In this document: piece by piece, positions 1 to 18,700 of the stretch | Layout: each line of letters opens with the position of its first letter | Position numbering within the stretch: position 1 is the first letter of the stretch | From: Onthophagus taurus | Lineage: Eukaryota > Arthropoda > Insecta > Coleoptera > Scarabaeidae | NCBI RefSeq assembly: GCF_036711975.1 | Contig: NC_091971.1 | Coordinates: 12,717,501 to 12,781,500, forward strand | Direction: 5' to 3' | Length of the DNA stretch: 64,000 nucleotides | The notes under the pieces: model-generated | What the model was told of the DNA's origin: nothing | The model's database searches: none | Seen by the model: only the letters and a program-made list of their open reading frames with translations | Made by a program: the position numbers and the translations under genes

Positions 1-242
1 AGGCCCCCTCTCCGCGCACGTTTTCTAGTTTATTTTAATCAAAACTGATTGCTTTAAAATAGTTCAATAACGTGATTTTGTAATGTTCACTCCACCGAAT
101 TAATCAGCTTTCTAAGAATTCCAATAATTTATCGTTTACCAGAAATTTTGGGTATTAAAAGTATCCGAGAAATTTTATATCTTTTCTTTTTAACGTTCAA
201 TACATTAATAATTCAATAATCCGAATAATTTTCAACTCGATC
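1..242. other. AT-rich sequence, nothing recognised
   Basis: I see no coding signal, inverted repeat or RNA gene in this stretch. Confidence 0.5.
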
Positions 243-460
243 CAGCATGGTTATCCCGCAGCATCTTCTCCAAAACATCATCTCTACACAAAATTCAATA
301 ATAGACTCTATAAATAAAAAGCAACTAAAATGGTATGAACATCTACAACTAATAAGTAAAGAGAGAATCCCACTTAAGGTTTGGAACTGGGTGCCACTAA
401 AAATCCAGAATATCAAGAATATCCAGAAAATCTCCAATTTTTATTTGCTTCCTTTCTGAC
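243..460 (+). pseudogene. Non-LTR retrotransposon C-terminal scrap
   Basis: A short open frame contains KKQLKWYEHLQ followed by ERIPLKVWNWVP. This resembles the region after the reverse transcriptase of insect endonuclease/RT-type LINEs, where a motif like RQLxWxGHVQRM is followed by a conserved Trp-Pro tail. There is no start, catalytic motif or poly(A) tail, so it is a fragment. It lies upstream of a fragment (600-1215) from an earlier part of such an ORF, so the two are not one collinear copy. Confidence 0.5.
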
Positions 461-599
461 TGTTGACTTTTTAGATAATCTTCTTCTCTTAAGTTGCTTA
501 AAATGGAAACATCATAATAAAATATATCATTTTCTTCAACCATGCAAAACACAGCCTGGGTCACAACACCTATTTTAACTCCAAAACCTAATCCAAATC

Positions 600-1215
600 C
601 AACATATATCCTAAATGCATTTGAGACGAAATTGCAGAAAAAACAGAGAGTTAGAAAGAAATGGTAAACTAATAGAATTCTTAGAGATAAAACTAAATAA
701 AATAAAATAACAGCAGAATTAAAAGCTTTAACAAAATAATATTCAAAATTATTTAAAAGATTTTACTGACGATGCCATTACTGATTATTCTATATATACT
801 CTATGGAAGTCAACAAGAAAGCTTAAAGTTCCAAAACAGAACTATATCTCATCAATTCGAGAGAGTAGCAGAAATAGGGCTAAGAGCAAGCAGGAAAAAA
901 CTAATTTGTTTGTTGAACATCTGAAAGAAACTTTTACATTAGACAGGCCAATAACTATGTTAAATATTGTTCCTAGCATAACTCAATGTAATGAGGAGAG
1001 TAATATACCATCTGCATCAGCAGACTTATTTAGCAGCCAATTACAAAACTATTACATCATTAATGCTGCTTTTGAACACAAATACTTTCCAAATATATGG
1101 AAAGTTGCCGAAATTAAGAAATTAGTTGCTGACAGATGTTGCATCATATAAGCCAACCTCATTATTACCGTTGATATCAAAACTATTTGAAAAGTTACTA
1201 AAACCAGCATTAGAA
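600..1215 (+). pseudogene. Jockey-like non-LTR retrotransposon fragment (linker to start of RT)
   Basis: Three frames together read as the connector between endonuclease and reverse transcriptase: LWKSTRKLKVPKQN (compare SLWKATRKLK in Jockey-type elements), then RAKSKQEKTNLFVEHLKETF (family pattern WARS-EKA-FAEHL-VF), then EHKYFPNIWKVAEIKKL (family pattern YFPxIWKxAEI). Stops and frame changes interrupt it, and the YxDD catalytic part is absent. It is a dead copy on the plus strand. Confidence 0.6.
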
Positions 1216-1221
1216 TCTAAC

Positions 1222-1259
1222 ACTAGACCTAGAACTAGAATCATTTGGGTTTAGCCGTC
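1222..1259. repeat. Half-unit of the dispersed CTAG-rich palindrome family
   Basis: The segment carries the arm (ACACTAGACCTAGAACTAGA then GGGTTTAGCCGTC) seen as a full palindrome at 26083-26335 and 63100-63830. It is cut exactly at the TTAA where a piggyBac end begins, so the piggyBac end interrupts this copy or sits beside it. Confidence 0.65.
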
Positions 1260-1342
1260 TTAACCCTTTGTGTCCCAAGAAGTCAAAAATTTTAAAACTT
1301 TGCGACAGAATTAAAACGCTATCAAAATACACTCAGTAAAGG
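1260..1342 (-). mobile_element. Solo piggyBac-family end
   Basis: A TTAA at 1260-1263 is followed by CCCTTTGTGTCCCAAGA and about 65 bp that match, in reverse, the right end of the element at 61442-62951 (compare 62863-62951), including the ACTCAGTAAAGG segment. The match stops where the 190-bp tandem array begins, so only the end of a second copy is present. Confidence 0.75.
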
Positions 1343-2555
1343 TGTCAAAAAGTGTCAAAAAAAATGCTAATTTAAAAATTCCTGGAAGCCGTATTTATTG
1401 AAATTAATGAATAAGACTCATTTTAAATTAAAGCTCAAAGCTTTCTCTTTAAAATGATGTATAATAATTGTTGGGTTGGATTGGAAAAATATTAAGAAAA
1501 AAAATGTTGAAAAAAAACTTACATTTTCGTATAACCTAAAAGTGTCAAAAAAGACGTTAATTTAAAAATTCCTGAAAGCCGTATTTATTGAAATTAAGGA
1601 ATGAGACTTATTTTAAATTAAAGCTCAAAGCTTTCTCTTTACAATGATGTATAATAATTGTTGGGTTGGATTGGAAAAATATTGAGAAAAAAAATGTTGA
1701 AACAAAACTTACATTTTCGCATAACTTAAAAGTGTCAAAAAATATGCTAATTTAAAAATTGCTGGAAGCCGTATTTATTGAAATTAAGGAATGAGACTTA
1801 TTTTAAATTAAAGCTCAAAGCTTTCTCTTTACAATGATGTATAATAATTGTTGGGTTGAATTGGAAAAATATTAAGAAAAAAAATGTTGAAAGAAAACTT
1901 ACATTTTCGTATAACCTAAAAGTGTCAAAAAAGACGGTAATTTATAAATTCCTAGAAGCCGTATTTATTGAAATTAATGAATAAGACTCATTTTAAATTA
2001 AAGCTCAAAGCTTTCTCTTTAAAATGATGTATAATAATTGTTGGGTTGGATTGGAAAAATATTGAGAAAAAAAATGTTGAAACAAAACTTACATTTTCGT
2101 ATAACCTAAAAGTGTCAAAAAAGATGTTAATTTAAAAATTCCTGAAAGCCGTATTTATTGAAATTAAGGAATGAGACTCATTTTAAATTAAAGCTCAAAG
2201 CTTTCTCTTTAAAATGATGTATAATAATTGTTGGGTTGGATTGGAAAAATATTGAGAAAAAAAATGTTGAAACAAAACTTACATTTTCGTATAACCTAAT
2301 AGTGTCAAAAAAGATGCTAATTTAAAAATTCCTGAAAGCCGTATTTATTGAAATTAAGGAATGAGACTTATTTTAAATTAAAGCTCAAAGCTTTCTCTTT
2401 ACAATGATGTATAATAATTGTTGGGTTGGATTGGAAAAATATTGAGAAAAAAAATGTTGAAACAAAACTAACATTTTCGTATAACCTAAAAGTGTCAAAA
2501 AAGATGCAAATTTAAAATTCCTGGAAGCCGTATTTATTGAAATTAATGAATGAAT
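1343..2555. repeat. 190-bp tandem satellite, about 6.4 copies
   Basis: The landmark CCTGGAAGCCGTATTTATTG and close variants recur at 1381, 1571, 1761, 1951, 2141, 2331 and 2520, a period of 190 bp (189 in the last). Copies differ by scattered substitutions only. No unit keeps an open frame, so this is non-coding satellite DNA. It abuts the piggyBac end on one side and a second, unrelated satellite on the other. Confidence 0.9.
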
Positions 2556-4005
2556 ACCTAACCTTTTATAGACAATATCTATCTTTTAAAGCAGTTTCTA
2601 GTATTGTATAGGTAGTATTAGTCTTTCTCAAGGAGTTTTTAATCTTCTGTCGGCAGTATTCAGTCTTGTACAAGCAGAATTAGTATTCTGCAATCAATGT
2701 GTAGTCTATTGGTAGCAATAACTAACCTTCTATAGACAATATCTATCTTCTGTAAGCATTTTTTAGTATTGTACAGGTAGTATTTGTTTTCCGCAAGGAG
2801 TTTTTAGTCTTCTGGCGGCAGTATTTGGTCTTTTACAAGCGATATTTGTATTCTGCAACCAATTTCTAGTCTGTTGGTAGCAGTACCTTGCCTTTTATAG
2901 ACAATATCTATTTTTTTAAAGCAGTTTCTAGTATTGTATAGGTAGTATTAGTCTTTCTCAAGGAGTTTTTAATCTTCTGCCGGCAGTATTCAGTCTTCTA
3001 CAAGCAGTATTAGTATTCTGCAATCAATGTGTAGTCTATTAGTAGCAATAATTAACCGTCTATAGACAATATCTATCTTCTGCAAGCATTTTTTAGTATT
3101 GTACAGGTAGTATTTGTTTTCCGCAAGGAGTTTTTAGTCTTCTGGCGGCAGTATTTGGTCTTCTACAAGCAATATTTGTATTCTGCAACCAATTTCTAGT
3201 CTGTTGGTAGCAGTACCTTGCCTTTTATAGACAATATCTATCTTTTAAAGCAGTTTCTAGTATTGTATAGGTAGTATTAGTCTCTCTCAAAAAGTTTTTA
3301 ATCTTCTGTCGGCAGTATTCAGTCTTCTACAAGCAGTATTAGTATTCTTCAATCAATGTGTAGTCTATTGGTAGCAATAACTAACCTTCTATAGACAATA
3401 TCTATCTTCTGCAAGCATTTTTTAGTATTGTGTAGGTAGTATTTGTTTTCCGCAAGGAGTTTTTAGTCTTCTGTCGGCAACATTTAGTATTCTACAAGCA
3501 ATATTAGTATCCTGTAACCAATTCCTAGTCTGTTGGTAGCAGTACCCAGCCATTTATAGACAATATCTATCTTTTAAAGCAGTTTCTAGTATTGTATAGA
3601 CAGTATTAGTCTTTCGCAAGGAGTTTTTAGTCTTCTGTCGGCAGTATTTAGTCTTCTACAAGCAATATTAGTATTCTGCAACCAATTTCTAGTCTACCAA
3701 TAATAACTAACCTTCTATAGACAATATCTATCTTCTGCAAGCATTTTTTAGTATTGTATAGGTAGTATTTGTTTACCGCAAGGAGTTTTTAGTCTTCTGT
3801 CGCCAATATTTTGTCTTCTGCAAGCAATATTAGTATTCTGCAACCAATTTTTAGTCTTCTGTCGCCAATATTTAGTCTTCTGCAAGCAATATTAGTATTC
3901 TGCAAAAAATTTTTAGTCTGTTGGCAGGAATAACTAACCTTCTATAGACAATATCTATCTTCTGCAAGCATTTATTAGTATAGTATAGGTAGTATTTGTC
4001 TCCTG
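2556..4005. repeat. 165-bp satellite with 330-bp higher-order (dimer) structure
   Basis: The landmark TATAGACAATATCTATC recurs about every 165 bp (near 2565, 2731, 2896, 3062, 3227, 3389, 3556, 3719, 3947). Alternate monomers share diagnostic variants. One class reads TCTTTTAAAGCAGTTTCTAG after the landmark and the other TCTTCTGCAAGCATTTTTTAG, so the real unit is a two-monomer dimer of about 330 bp. The last copies, from about 3780, are rearranged. Confidence 0.85.
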
Positions 4006-4511
4006 TCTTCAAAGTTTTTTTTATTACCAGAACAGCTAATAGAGTGTAAATTTTAGTTAATTTAGCACCTGAGTACTCTTCAACGACAAAGTGCTTTCTT
4101 TTTGCCATAATGATGGAGTGAGAATAAACATGTTGAAACACGCACAACACTTCATAAATTATAACGGTTATAAACGCTCAGAAAAAATTATACTAAAATA
4201 AATATGCATTAGGATTGAGGGATACAGTAATTAATAATTGTTTAAGATTTTTATAGCATTTTAGGATTTAAAGAAAAAATATTAAATTAAATCATTTTTA
4301 CATTTTTATTAGATATAGTTACACCATAATCCTAATTAATTTAATAAATTGTTAAATATGTTAAATATCAACGACAACATTTAATTTACAATGAATTAAA
4401 GGAATAAAAAACATCAGTCGATAAGCAAGAAAACAATTTTTTTCAAGAATATTAATTATTATGTTAATATCAAGTAAATATCCCAAATCATTTTTTTACA
4501 TAAATTAATAG
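4006..4511. other. AT-rich sequence, nothing recognised
   Basis: A short open frame on the minus strand here overlaps the satellite and has no recognisable domain. I see no other structure. Confidence 0.5.
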
Positions 4512-5578
4512 GATAAATATCATATATATACTATCTCCTATATCGCTGACTAAGGCAGCAAAAGAGTGTAAACACTAGAGTACAGATATATATATATCTG
4601 TCTCTGTCGTGCCCCCGTCTACTCAAGAGACATGCGTGAACACGTGGTGAGTACGCTTTTATCTTATTGGACGGTGAATTAAAAATTAATAGCAGCTGAT
4701 GACCTTGATGTTTATAAAACACCAAATAAATGTTTGACATAAACATAACCTAAAATCTAAATATTTAGTTATGTATATTATAGGTTTCATGTGTATAATA
4801 ACATAATTATTAACATATTTTAGGACTAAGCAATTTAAAATGTAATTATTATTTGTTAAGAAAGTGAAGAAAATTTGTTAAAAGTAAAATAAAAAAGAAA
4901 AAGAGTAGGGGAGATATTTTTGGGGCCTAAAAATTGGTTGAGCAGGTAGAAGGAAAGATCTCAGTGTAATAAAAAAGAATTCAAAGCCCTCCTTTTCTTG
5001 AAACATTTTTCTTAAAAATTTAATTAATAATTACATCGATATGATGAAAATTTTATGATAGAATATTATGTACATTAAATAGTAAGTACCCTAAGTACAT
5101 ATTTTATAACTTTAATTAATGTAACAACTTCATTAAAGGGCGTGAACTCACAAATTATGTTAAAAATTAATAACTATATTTTGGTACACATTTTTAATAA
5201 TTACTATGTATATATGTATTAATTTAATTTTAAAGAATATAATGTTTAATGAACAACCTACATAAAGTTGATATTTAAAGCAATATTCAACGTCAATTTC
5301 ACACAAAAGTACATATATTCTAATTTATTTGATGCATCTACGATAATTTATAACTAAAGTCAATTATCTACAATAATTACATTTCAAAGCTGCATAAAAT
5401 ACGCGCGAAACACTTCAAACTCTTTAAAATTTACGATTCGCGCAAGCGCGTTCGCGACATGGGGGCACGACAAAGACAAAACATATATCATTCCGTCTGC
5501 TTTTGATGGAAACGCTCGCCACTCATTGCTTAGATAGGGAGTCAGTGATATAGGAGATAGTATATATATGATAAATAT
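4512..5578. mobile_element. Non-autonomous element with long imperfect inverted repeats
   Basis: The left end (4512-4550, containing ATACTATCTCCTATATCGCT) is the reverse complement of the right end (5541-5578, containing GATATAGGAGATAGTATATA). A second pair further in (CTGTCGTGCCCCCGTCTACT near 4600 and ATGGGGGCACGACAAAGACA near 5460) is also inverted, so the arms extend to roughly 120 bp with mismatches. The interior of about 1 kb is AT-rich without a transposase. It is a long-TIR or foldback MITE of unassigned family. Confidence 0.65.
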
Positions 5579-6019
5579 AAAAGAATAGGCAACCACGTTC
5601 ACTTTTAGAATACAAACTAAAAATAAAAACAATATATAACAATAACTTATATAATATAAAATAAAACAAGGATAATATTTGTATATATAAAAAAACTGTC
5701 TTTGAAGAGAATAAAACGTGCTAAAAAAAAAGTTAAGAGACATCTATCATTGAGATGCAAAACTAGAGATAAGAATTAAAACTGAAAATTTCCCCTACCT
5801 CCTCTCTAAAACTTATAATGAATCTCAAGCTGTAAGGCAGTGTGAGAGAAATAGAATATAGGTCATTAAAAAAATAAAATTAAAAAGATAGAGAAGTTGC
5901 TATCACAAGAAGAACAGCAGTCTTATTAAGTACTCAATAAAAAGATTAAAAAACGTAGTTGTACTAATATTTGTGATGTTATGAAATTAATTTGTACTGA
6001 TTTTTGTTTTCATTTATCT
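5579..6019. other. 3' flank of the cytidylyltransferase gene
   Basis: AT-rich sequence downstream of the minus-strand gene. It probably includes the 3' untranslated region; ATTAAA (minus strand) overlaps the stop region near 6019-6024. Nothing else is visible. Confidence 0.45.
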
Positions 6020-12908
<6,889 letters not shown>

Positions 12909-13950
12909 GATTTTGTGTGGAGCTTCGCCGTTTTGTTGTTGAATATCTGCGAATAAAACGTAGAAGATGACGGAATGGTAACATACATAACCTCAACAAC
13001 TTATGTCTACGTGTTAATTTTGACGTTCTCTACTGTTGCTAATAGAAAAGGAAAATAAATAGGACGGAAATAATCTTACCTAACATTTCTCTTTTTTATT
13101 TTGTTGACCGATTTATTTCTTTTCACCGTGTGTGTAGAATCACGTCGACATAAATTTATATTAAACTGAGAACAATTTATTAATTTCTAATTAATATTTG
13201 GACACGTCACAATCACAACAAACCGAAAAGTATGCAAAAATTGAAATGTCACACTCCCTTTTCTAAATTTTCCTTTTCTCTCTGTATTGCAAAAACAATG
13301 TTTAACAGCGCGCTCTATTCGTTCGAATACGAATGACTGAACTAGTAGCTAAATTCGAGAATGGATCGTTTAAATAGGGGGTTAAGGTGCGTCAAAAAAC
13401 ACGTGTTGTGTTACTAGAGTTTCTTGCAGCCCGAAATTGATGACTCACCCAATTATTAAATTTAATTTGTTGAAATATAATTTTATTATAACTCTTTTTA
13501 CGTGTGTTTTAATGGTTTTACGAAAAAAAGAGGACTGAAAAATTTAATTGTACATCGATCGATTTTGAATTGTCCGCGCGCATCCGGTTCGTCACGTGAT
13601 CCAATGACGTCATATCGTACGATGGCCGGTACATCGGCGCAGTGGTTCGTACTTTGACTATTTTCGCTTACCAATTTTAGAACAAATAACACGTCAGCAT
13701 ATAAATGTTGAGTTCCTTTTCCTCGATGTCAATGAATCTTATACGGTTCAACGTTTTTTGGGTTCGTTGGGTCAGCATTTTAAAATAAAAACATACCACA
13801 ATTTTTTTAAATCAGTTTATTTCTTATCTTAAGAGTTGATGTAATCGTAAAATAATCGTTAAAAAAACACAGATATCGATTTGTTACATTATTCATATTG
13901 ATTATAACAAATTTTTTTAAATAATTATTACAAATTTTTTATTGATTATT
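12909..13950. other. Upstream flank of CCT
   Basis: This should hold the 5' untranslated region and promoter of the minus-strand CCT gene. I could not pick a TATA/Inr pair with confidence. A TGACGTCA (CRE-type) palindrome lies near 13605. Short open frames here have no recognisable domain. Confidence 0.4.
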
Positions 13951-15080
13951 TTAATTACGCCGCAGAACTTATCAAATATGAGTCATTCTAAAACCACTAC
14001 ACAATCAATAAAGTCGTACCGAAGCCATAAATAATAATCTTATTATCATTTTAATTAAATTTTAACAATTATGTATTAAATTTAATTTAAATTCAAATTT
14101 GACAATTTATGTAAGCACCATCTATGATTTAATGAATGAAGTAATCAATTTAATCAAAATAAATCATTTTTTAACGGGTTTCAAATTAATTTTTAAATTT
14201 AATTATTATATTAATTAATTAATAATTGTGTTTTTTCAATATTCTATACACCTTATTTTGAAATTTATCAATTTTTCAATAATTAGTTTTTATACAAATA
14301 AAATTCTCCAATAGATGTCACTTTCCTCAATCATTTTAAATGTCAATTTTAATTACGACGCAGAACTTATCAAAAATGAGTCATTCTAAAACTACTACAC
14401 AACTAATAAAGTCGTACCGAAGCCATAAATAATAATCTTATTAACATTTTAATTAAATTTTAACAATTATGTATTAAATTCAAATTTGACAATTTCTGTA
14501 AGCACCATCTATAATTTAATGAATGAATTAATCAATTTAACCAAAATAAATCATTTTTTAACGGGTTTCAAATTAATTTTTAAATTTAATTATATTAATT
14601 AATTAATAATTGTGTTTTTTTAATATTCCATACAACTTATAACTATCAATTTTTCAATAATTAGTTTTTTAAAAATAAAATTCTCCAAGAGATGTCACTC
14701 TCATCAATCATTTTAAACGTCAATTTTTATATCCATCAAAACAAAACTGTAAGTACTTTTTAATAACTATTATTATACCTTCATATTGATTGTCCCTATT
14801 TTTTATTGATTATTTTAATTACGACGTAAATCCGCTTAAAAATGATTTAAAAGTATGTTAAGAACTTATTAAACATGACTCGACTACTTGACATAACCAA
14901 TAAAGTCTCAGCGAAGCCATAAATAATAATCTTATTACCGTTATTAATTTATAATCATTTAATGTGATATTAATGATTTATAAATCATGAAAGATACGAT
15001 ATCTAAATTAAAGGATTGTATTGTAATTAATTTTTAATAATGATGTATAAAATTTAATTTAAATGTAAGCGCCATCTATA
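13950..15080. repeat. Three degenerate tandem copies, about 400-bp unit
   Basis: AATTACGACGCAGAACTTAT or a variant starts copies at 13953, 14351 and (diverged) 14817. Each is followed by a segment with AAGTCGTACCGAAGCCATAA (diverged in the third copy) and by AT-rich filler with an AGCACCATCTA motif. Spacing is 398 and about 466 bp. The region is intergenic, between the serpin 3' end and the CCT promoter side. Confidence 0.75.
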
Positions 15081-15467
15081 ATTTAATGAATCAACTAATC
15101 AATTTAATGAAATGTACACCTTCAAATACAAATTGGATTAAATAGATGGCACCACTTTGAATGTTTTTAAATCTAATTTTTATATTTATTAATATAAAAA
15201 CATTTCTAATATTTATAATTAAATCAAAAACGTTTTGTTGTAATAAAATTTCTTTATTTTTTTTATTTTGGTAACCTACATTCGTTCGTTTCGTATCTAA
15301 AAAAATGTCTTTCATGCTTAATTAATTAAAAGGAGGAAGATTAAGAAGTCCAATAAATACTAAAGTAACATTACAAATTATTTTAAATTAAAACTACCAT
15401 TGGTAATAAAACGAACATAAAATGAAAAAAACTAAAATTTCAGTTCTCTCGAAATCTTTGTTTAATG
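15081..15467. other. 3' flank of the serpin gene
   Basis: AT-rich; presumably the 3' untranslated region of the distal-exon isoform. A minus-strand AATAAA lies near 15253. Nothing else is recognised. Confidence 0.4.
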
Positions 15468-15749
15468 TTAATATGGTCTTCTAAATACTCCCATAAAAAC
15501 AACGGCGTCTTGTATTTTATCGTAAATAATGTAAATAAAGGGATGATTACATTTAAATTCAGCTGGTTCTATAGGTCTACTTGAACGGAATGTAAATAAT
15601 ACTGTTGAAGCTGCAGCTTCAGTTCCTTGCTCGTTCACCTCAATTTTCGCTTTATGCAACGCACTTCCTAACGTTACATTTCGGTTGGTTAACGTTGAAA
15701 AATTAGCACTTTCAGAAAATAAATCACCTACACCTAATTTTTGAAGAAC
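15468..15749 (-). CDS. Serpin alternative terminal exon A (distal reactive loop)
   Basis: It encodes 93 residues from VLQKLGVGDLF to GVFRRPY. The reactive loop reads GTEAAASTVLFTFRSSRPIE then PAEFKCNHPF. By hinge counting (Gly of GTE as P15) the scissile P1 falls on Ser after FTFR, or on the Arg itself if the loop is one residue short. The acceptor is TTTTTAG at 15750 upward. An Arg P1 would suggest trypsin-like targets; this is inference. Confidence 0.85.
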   Translation of the reverse strand, partial: VLQKLGVGDLFSESANFSTLTNRNVTLGSALHKAKIEVNEQGTEAAASTVLFTFRSSRPIEPAEFKCNHPFIYIIYDKIQDAVVFMGVFRRPY

Positions 15750-18700
15750 CTAAAAATAATCAAAATATTTAATACAATCGTTTTCTATTTTATCGACATT
15801 ATTAATTGTCATTTTAAATTTGTATAATTAGGCAACCAATTATACAATAAAATGAATAAATAAAAATAAGTATAATTTAACAACATAGTTAGTTTTTATT
15901 TACTTAAGAAATCTACATTACTTAATAATCACAATTGGTTATTTTTCTTTTTAATTATTATTAGTTTTATGGCAAGTCAAAGAAGAAGTTTTTTTAGTCA
16001 AATTAAAAAGTATGTACAACAAACACATCGTTACATAAAAAATAATGTAAAAGATTACTTCGGATTCCTATAGATACCAATAAACATGATCGTACTAGTT
16101 TTTTTGTTGTACAACAAGAAAATAAACGGTCTGTTACATTTGAATATAACGGCATCATCGTCCGCTTCGTCGGTCATCATACGAAAAGTGAACAAAGCAG
16201 TGGCGGCCGCCGCTTCAGAACCTTTTTCATCGACGTCTATCCGCGCTTTGTGCACTCCGGCTCCCAAAGAAACCTTCTGTTTATTGCTCAACAACGAGAA
16301 ATCGGCATCCGAATGAAACAAGTTTCCCACACCCAACGATTCTAGTATCTATATACCCGAAAAAAAAGTGTTAAAAAGACTTTCAAAATAGAATCCCCGA
16401 AAAACCAAAGCAAAAATAGTTAGCAATAATCTACGTCAATATTCAATAAAATTAATTTTTTAGGTTAACCTGTCAATTTTGACAATTCTAAATGTCAAAT
16501 TTCAAAACTAAATAGACTTTATTTTATTGAATATATCATAATTGTGTAATAAAATAAACATAATACGACTTACCGGTGTCATTTCGATTGTATCTTCTAA
16601 ACTGAACTTTGGTAAAGATAAATAAACAGTTTTTCCTAATAACGTGTTATGATTCCTAATCATGTGTTGGAATCTTTCTGGCGTGAGTTTTTTTAAAGTA
16701 TTATCAACACCATCCTCTTTAACGAATGGTGGGAGTAAAATGTACATGCTAATTTCTTCTCCTTTGTAAGGTAATTCTAAAATATGCGCATCCAAGACGT
16801 CTGAAACATCGTGACTAAGCACACCTTCCATATACATCATATCAACAATTGTTTGTTTTGACGGGGTTATATAAAATACTTCTTCTTTAGTATTAGAAAC
16901 ATTAAATTCATATTTCCAACTGCCCTTAAAGTAACCCGCATTGACCAAAACTAGATTGGTTTGGGGATCGATTACCCCAGGTGGAAGCAAATCTTTAATC
17001 ATGTTATGAGTTTGTTGTGAAACCCAGTTGTTTATTGTAAGTCTAGCCCCTTCGGGGTTTGTTGCAAAATTGGCCTTTTCAAATTCTTCTCGGAAAAGAT
17101 CTTCGATACAGTCTCTTATTTCAATACCTTTATCTACATAGATTCGGTTTGCGTTTGTAAATTCATATGAACTATTTGATTTTGCTATCGATTGAGTGAT
17201 GTATTTATCTAATTTGTAAGCGTTCATCACATCGGATTTATCCTAAGAATTAAACGAAAAGTGTTATAAATAAATAAATTTTGTGTTAAATTTTTAACGG
17301 TTGGTAATAAAAATGTGAAATTAAAAAAAAATATGTTAAATAACAAAAATTAATTATAAGTTATCCCTTGGGTTTATATTTATAAATAATCATGATTTTT
17401 CAAGGTTAATTTAATAAAAAAAAGTAAATTTGTTTATCTGTCAAATTTGAAAATTAATTAATTTTTGTATTTTTTTTTAAATATTAATAATAATTACTAT
17501 AATACGTTTAAAATTATTTATAATAACAATTTCTCAAGTTAATTGTCTAATTAAAAATAAATACATTTTTAGATTGATTACATTTAATTTTGTGTTAAAT
17601 TTTTAACGGTTGGTAATAAAATGAGAAATTAAAAGAAATATGTTAAATAACAAAAATTAATTAAAAACATTAATTATAAGTTATCCCTTGGGTTTATATT
17701 TATAAATAATCATGATTTTTCAAGGTTAATTTAATAATAAAAAATAAATTTATTTATCTGTCAAATTTAAAAATGAATTAATTTTTGTATATTTTTTTAA
17801 ATATTAATAATAATTACTATAATGCGTTTAAAATTATTTATAATAACAATTTCTCTATATCAATTGTTTAATTAAAAATAAATAAACTTTTAGATGGTTG
17901 GTTGACTATATTTAATTTTGTGTTAAATTTTTAACGGTTGGTAATAAAAATGTGAAATTAAAAAAATATATGTTAAATAACAAAAAATAATTATAAGTTA
18001 TCCATTGGGGTTTATATTTATAAATAATCATGATTTTTCAAGGTTAATTTAATAATAAAAAGTAAATTTATTTATCTGTCAAATTTAAAAATGAATTAAT
18101 TTTTTATATTTTTTTAAATATTAATAATAATTACTATAATGCGTTTAAAATTATTTATAATAACAATTTCTCAGTGTTAATTGGATAATTAAAAATAAAT
18201 AAATTTTTAGAAGATTGGTTGATTACATTTAATTTTATGTTAAATTTTTAACGGTTGGTAATAAAATGTGAAATTAAAAAAAAAGTTTAAATAACAAGAA
18301 ATAATTTAAAAAAATTAATTATAAGTTATCCCTTGGGTTTATATTTATAAATAATCATGATTTTTCAAGGTTAATTTAATAATAAAAGTAAATTTATTTA
18401 TCTGTCAAATTTAAAAATTAATTTTTTCTTTTAAATATTAATAAGAATTACTACGATACGTTTAAAATTATTTATAACAACAATTTCTCAATGTTAATTG
18501 TCTAATTAAAAATAAATAAATTTTTAGATGATTTGAATAAAAATTTCTGTTTTGACAGTTGGTATTAAATTTTCAAATCAAATGTCATTAATGAATGTTT
18601 ATATTTAATTTTAAACATATTATTATAAAAAAAACAACCTGCATATTCATCGTAAATAAACATAGATACAATTAACATAGAGAAAGCATACAACGAGAAA

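Noticed and set aside
1343-4005. CRISPR-like array
   Set aside because: Units of 165-190 bp repeat as a whole without unique spacers, and the genome is clearly eukaryotic.
5384-5743. 119-codon minus-strand open frame
   Set aside because: It overlaps the arm of the inverted-repeat element, is Tyr/Phe/Ile-rich as expected from AT-rich DNA, and has no recognisable domain.
16086-16316. Plus-strand frame opposite serpin exon B
   Set aside because: It is antisense to a confidently identified serpin exon and has no domain of its own.
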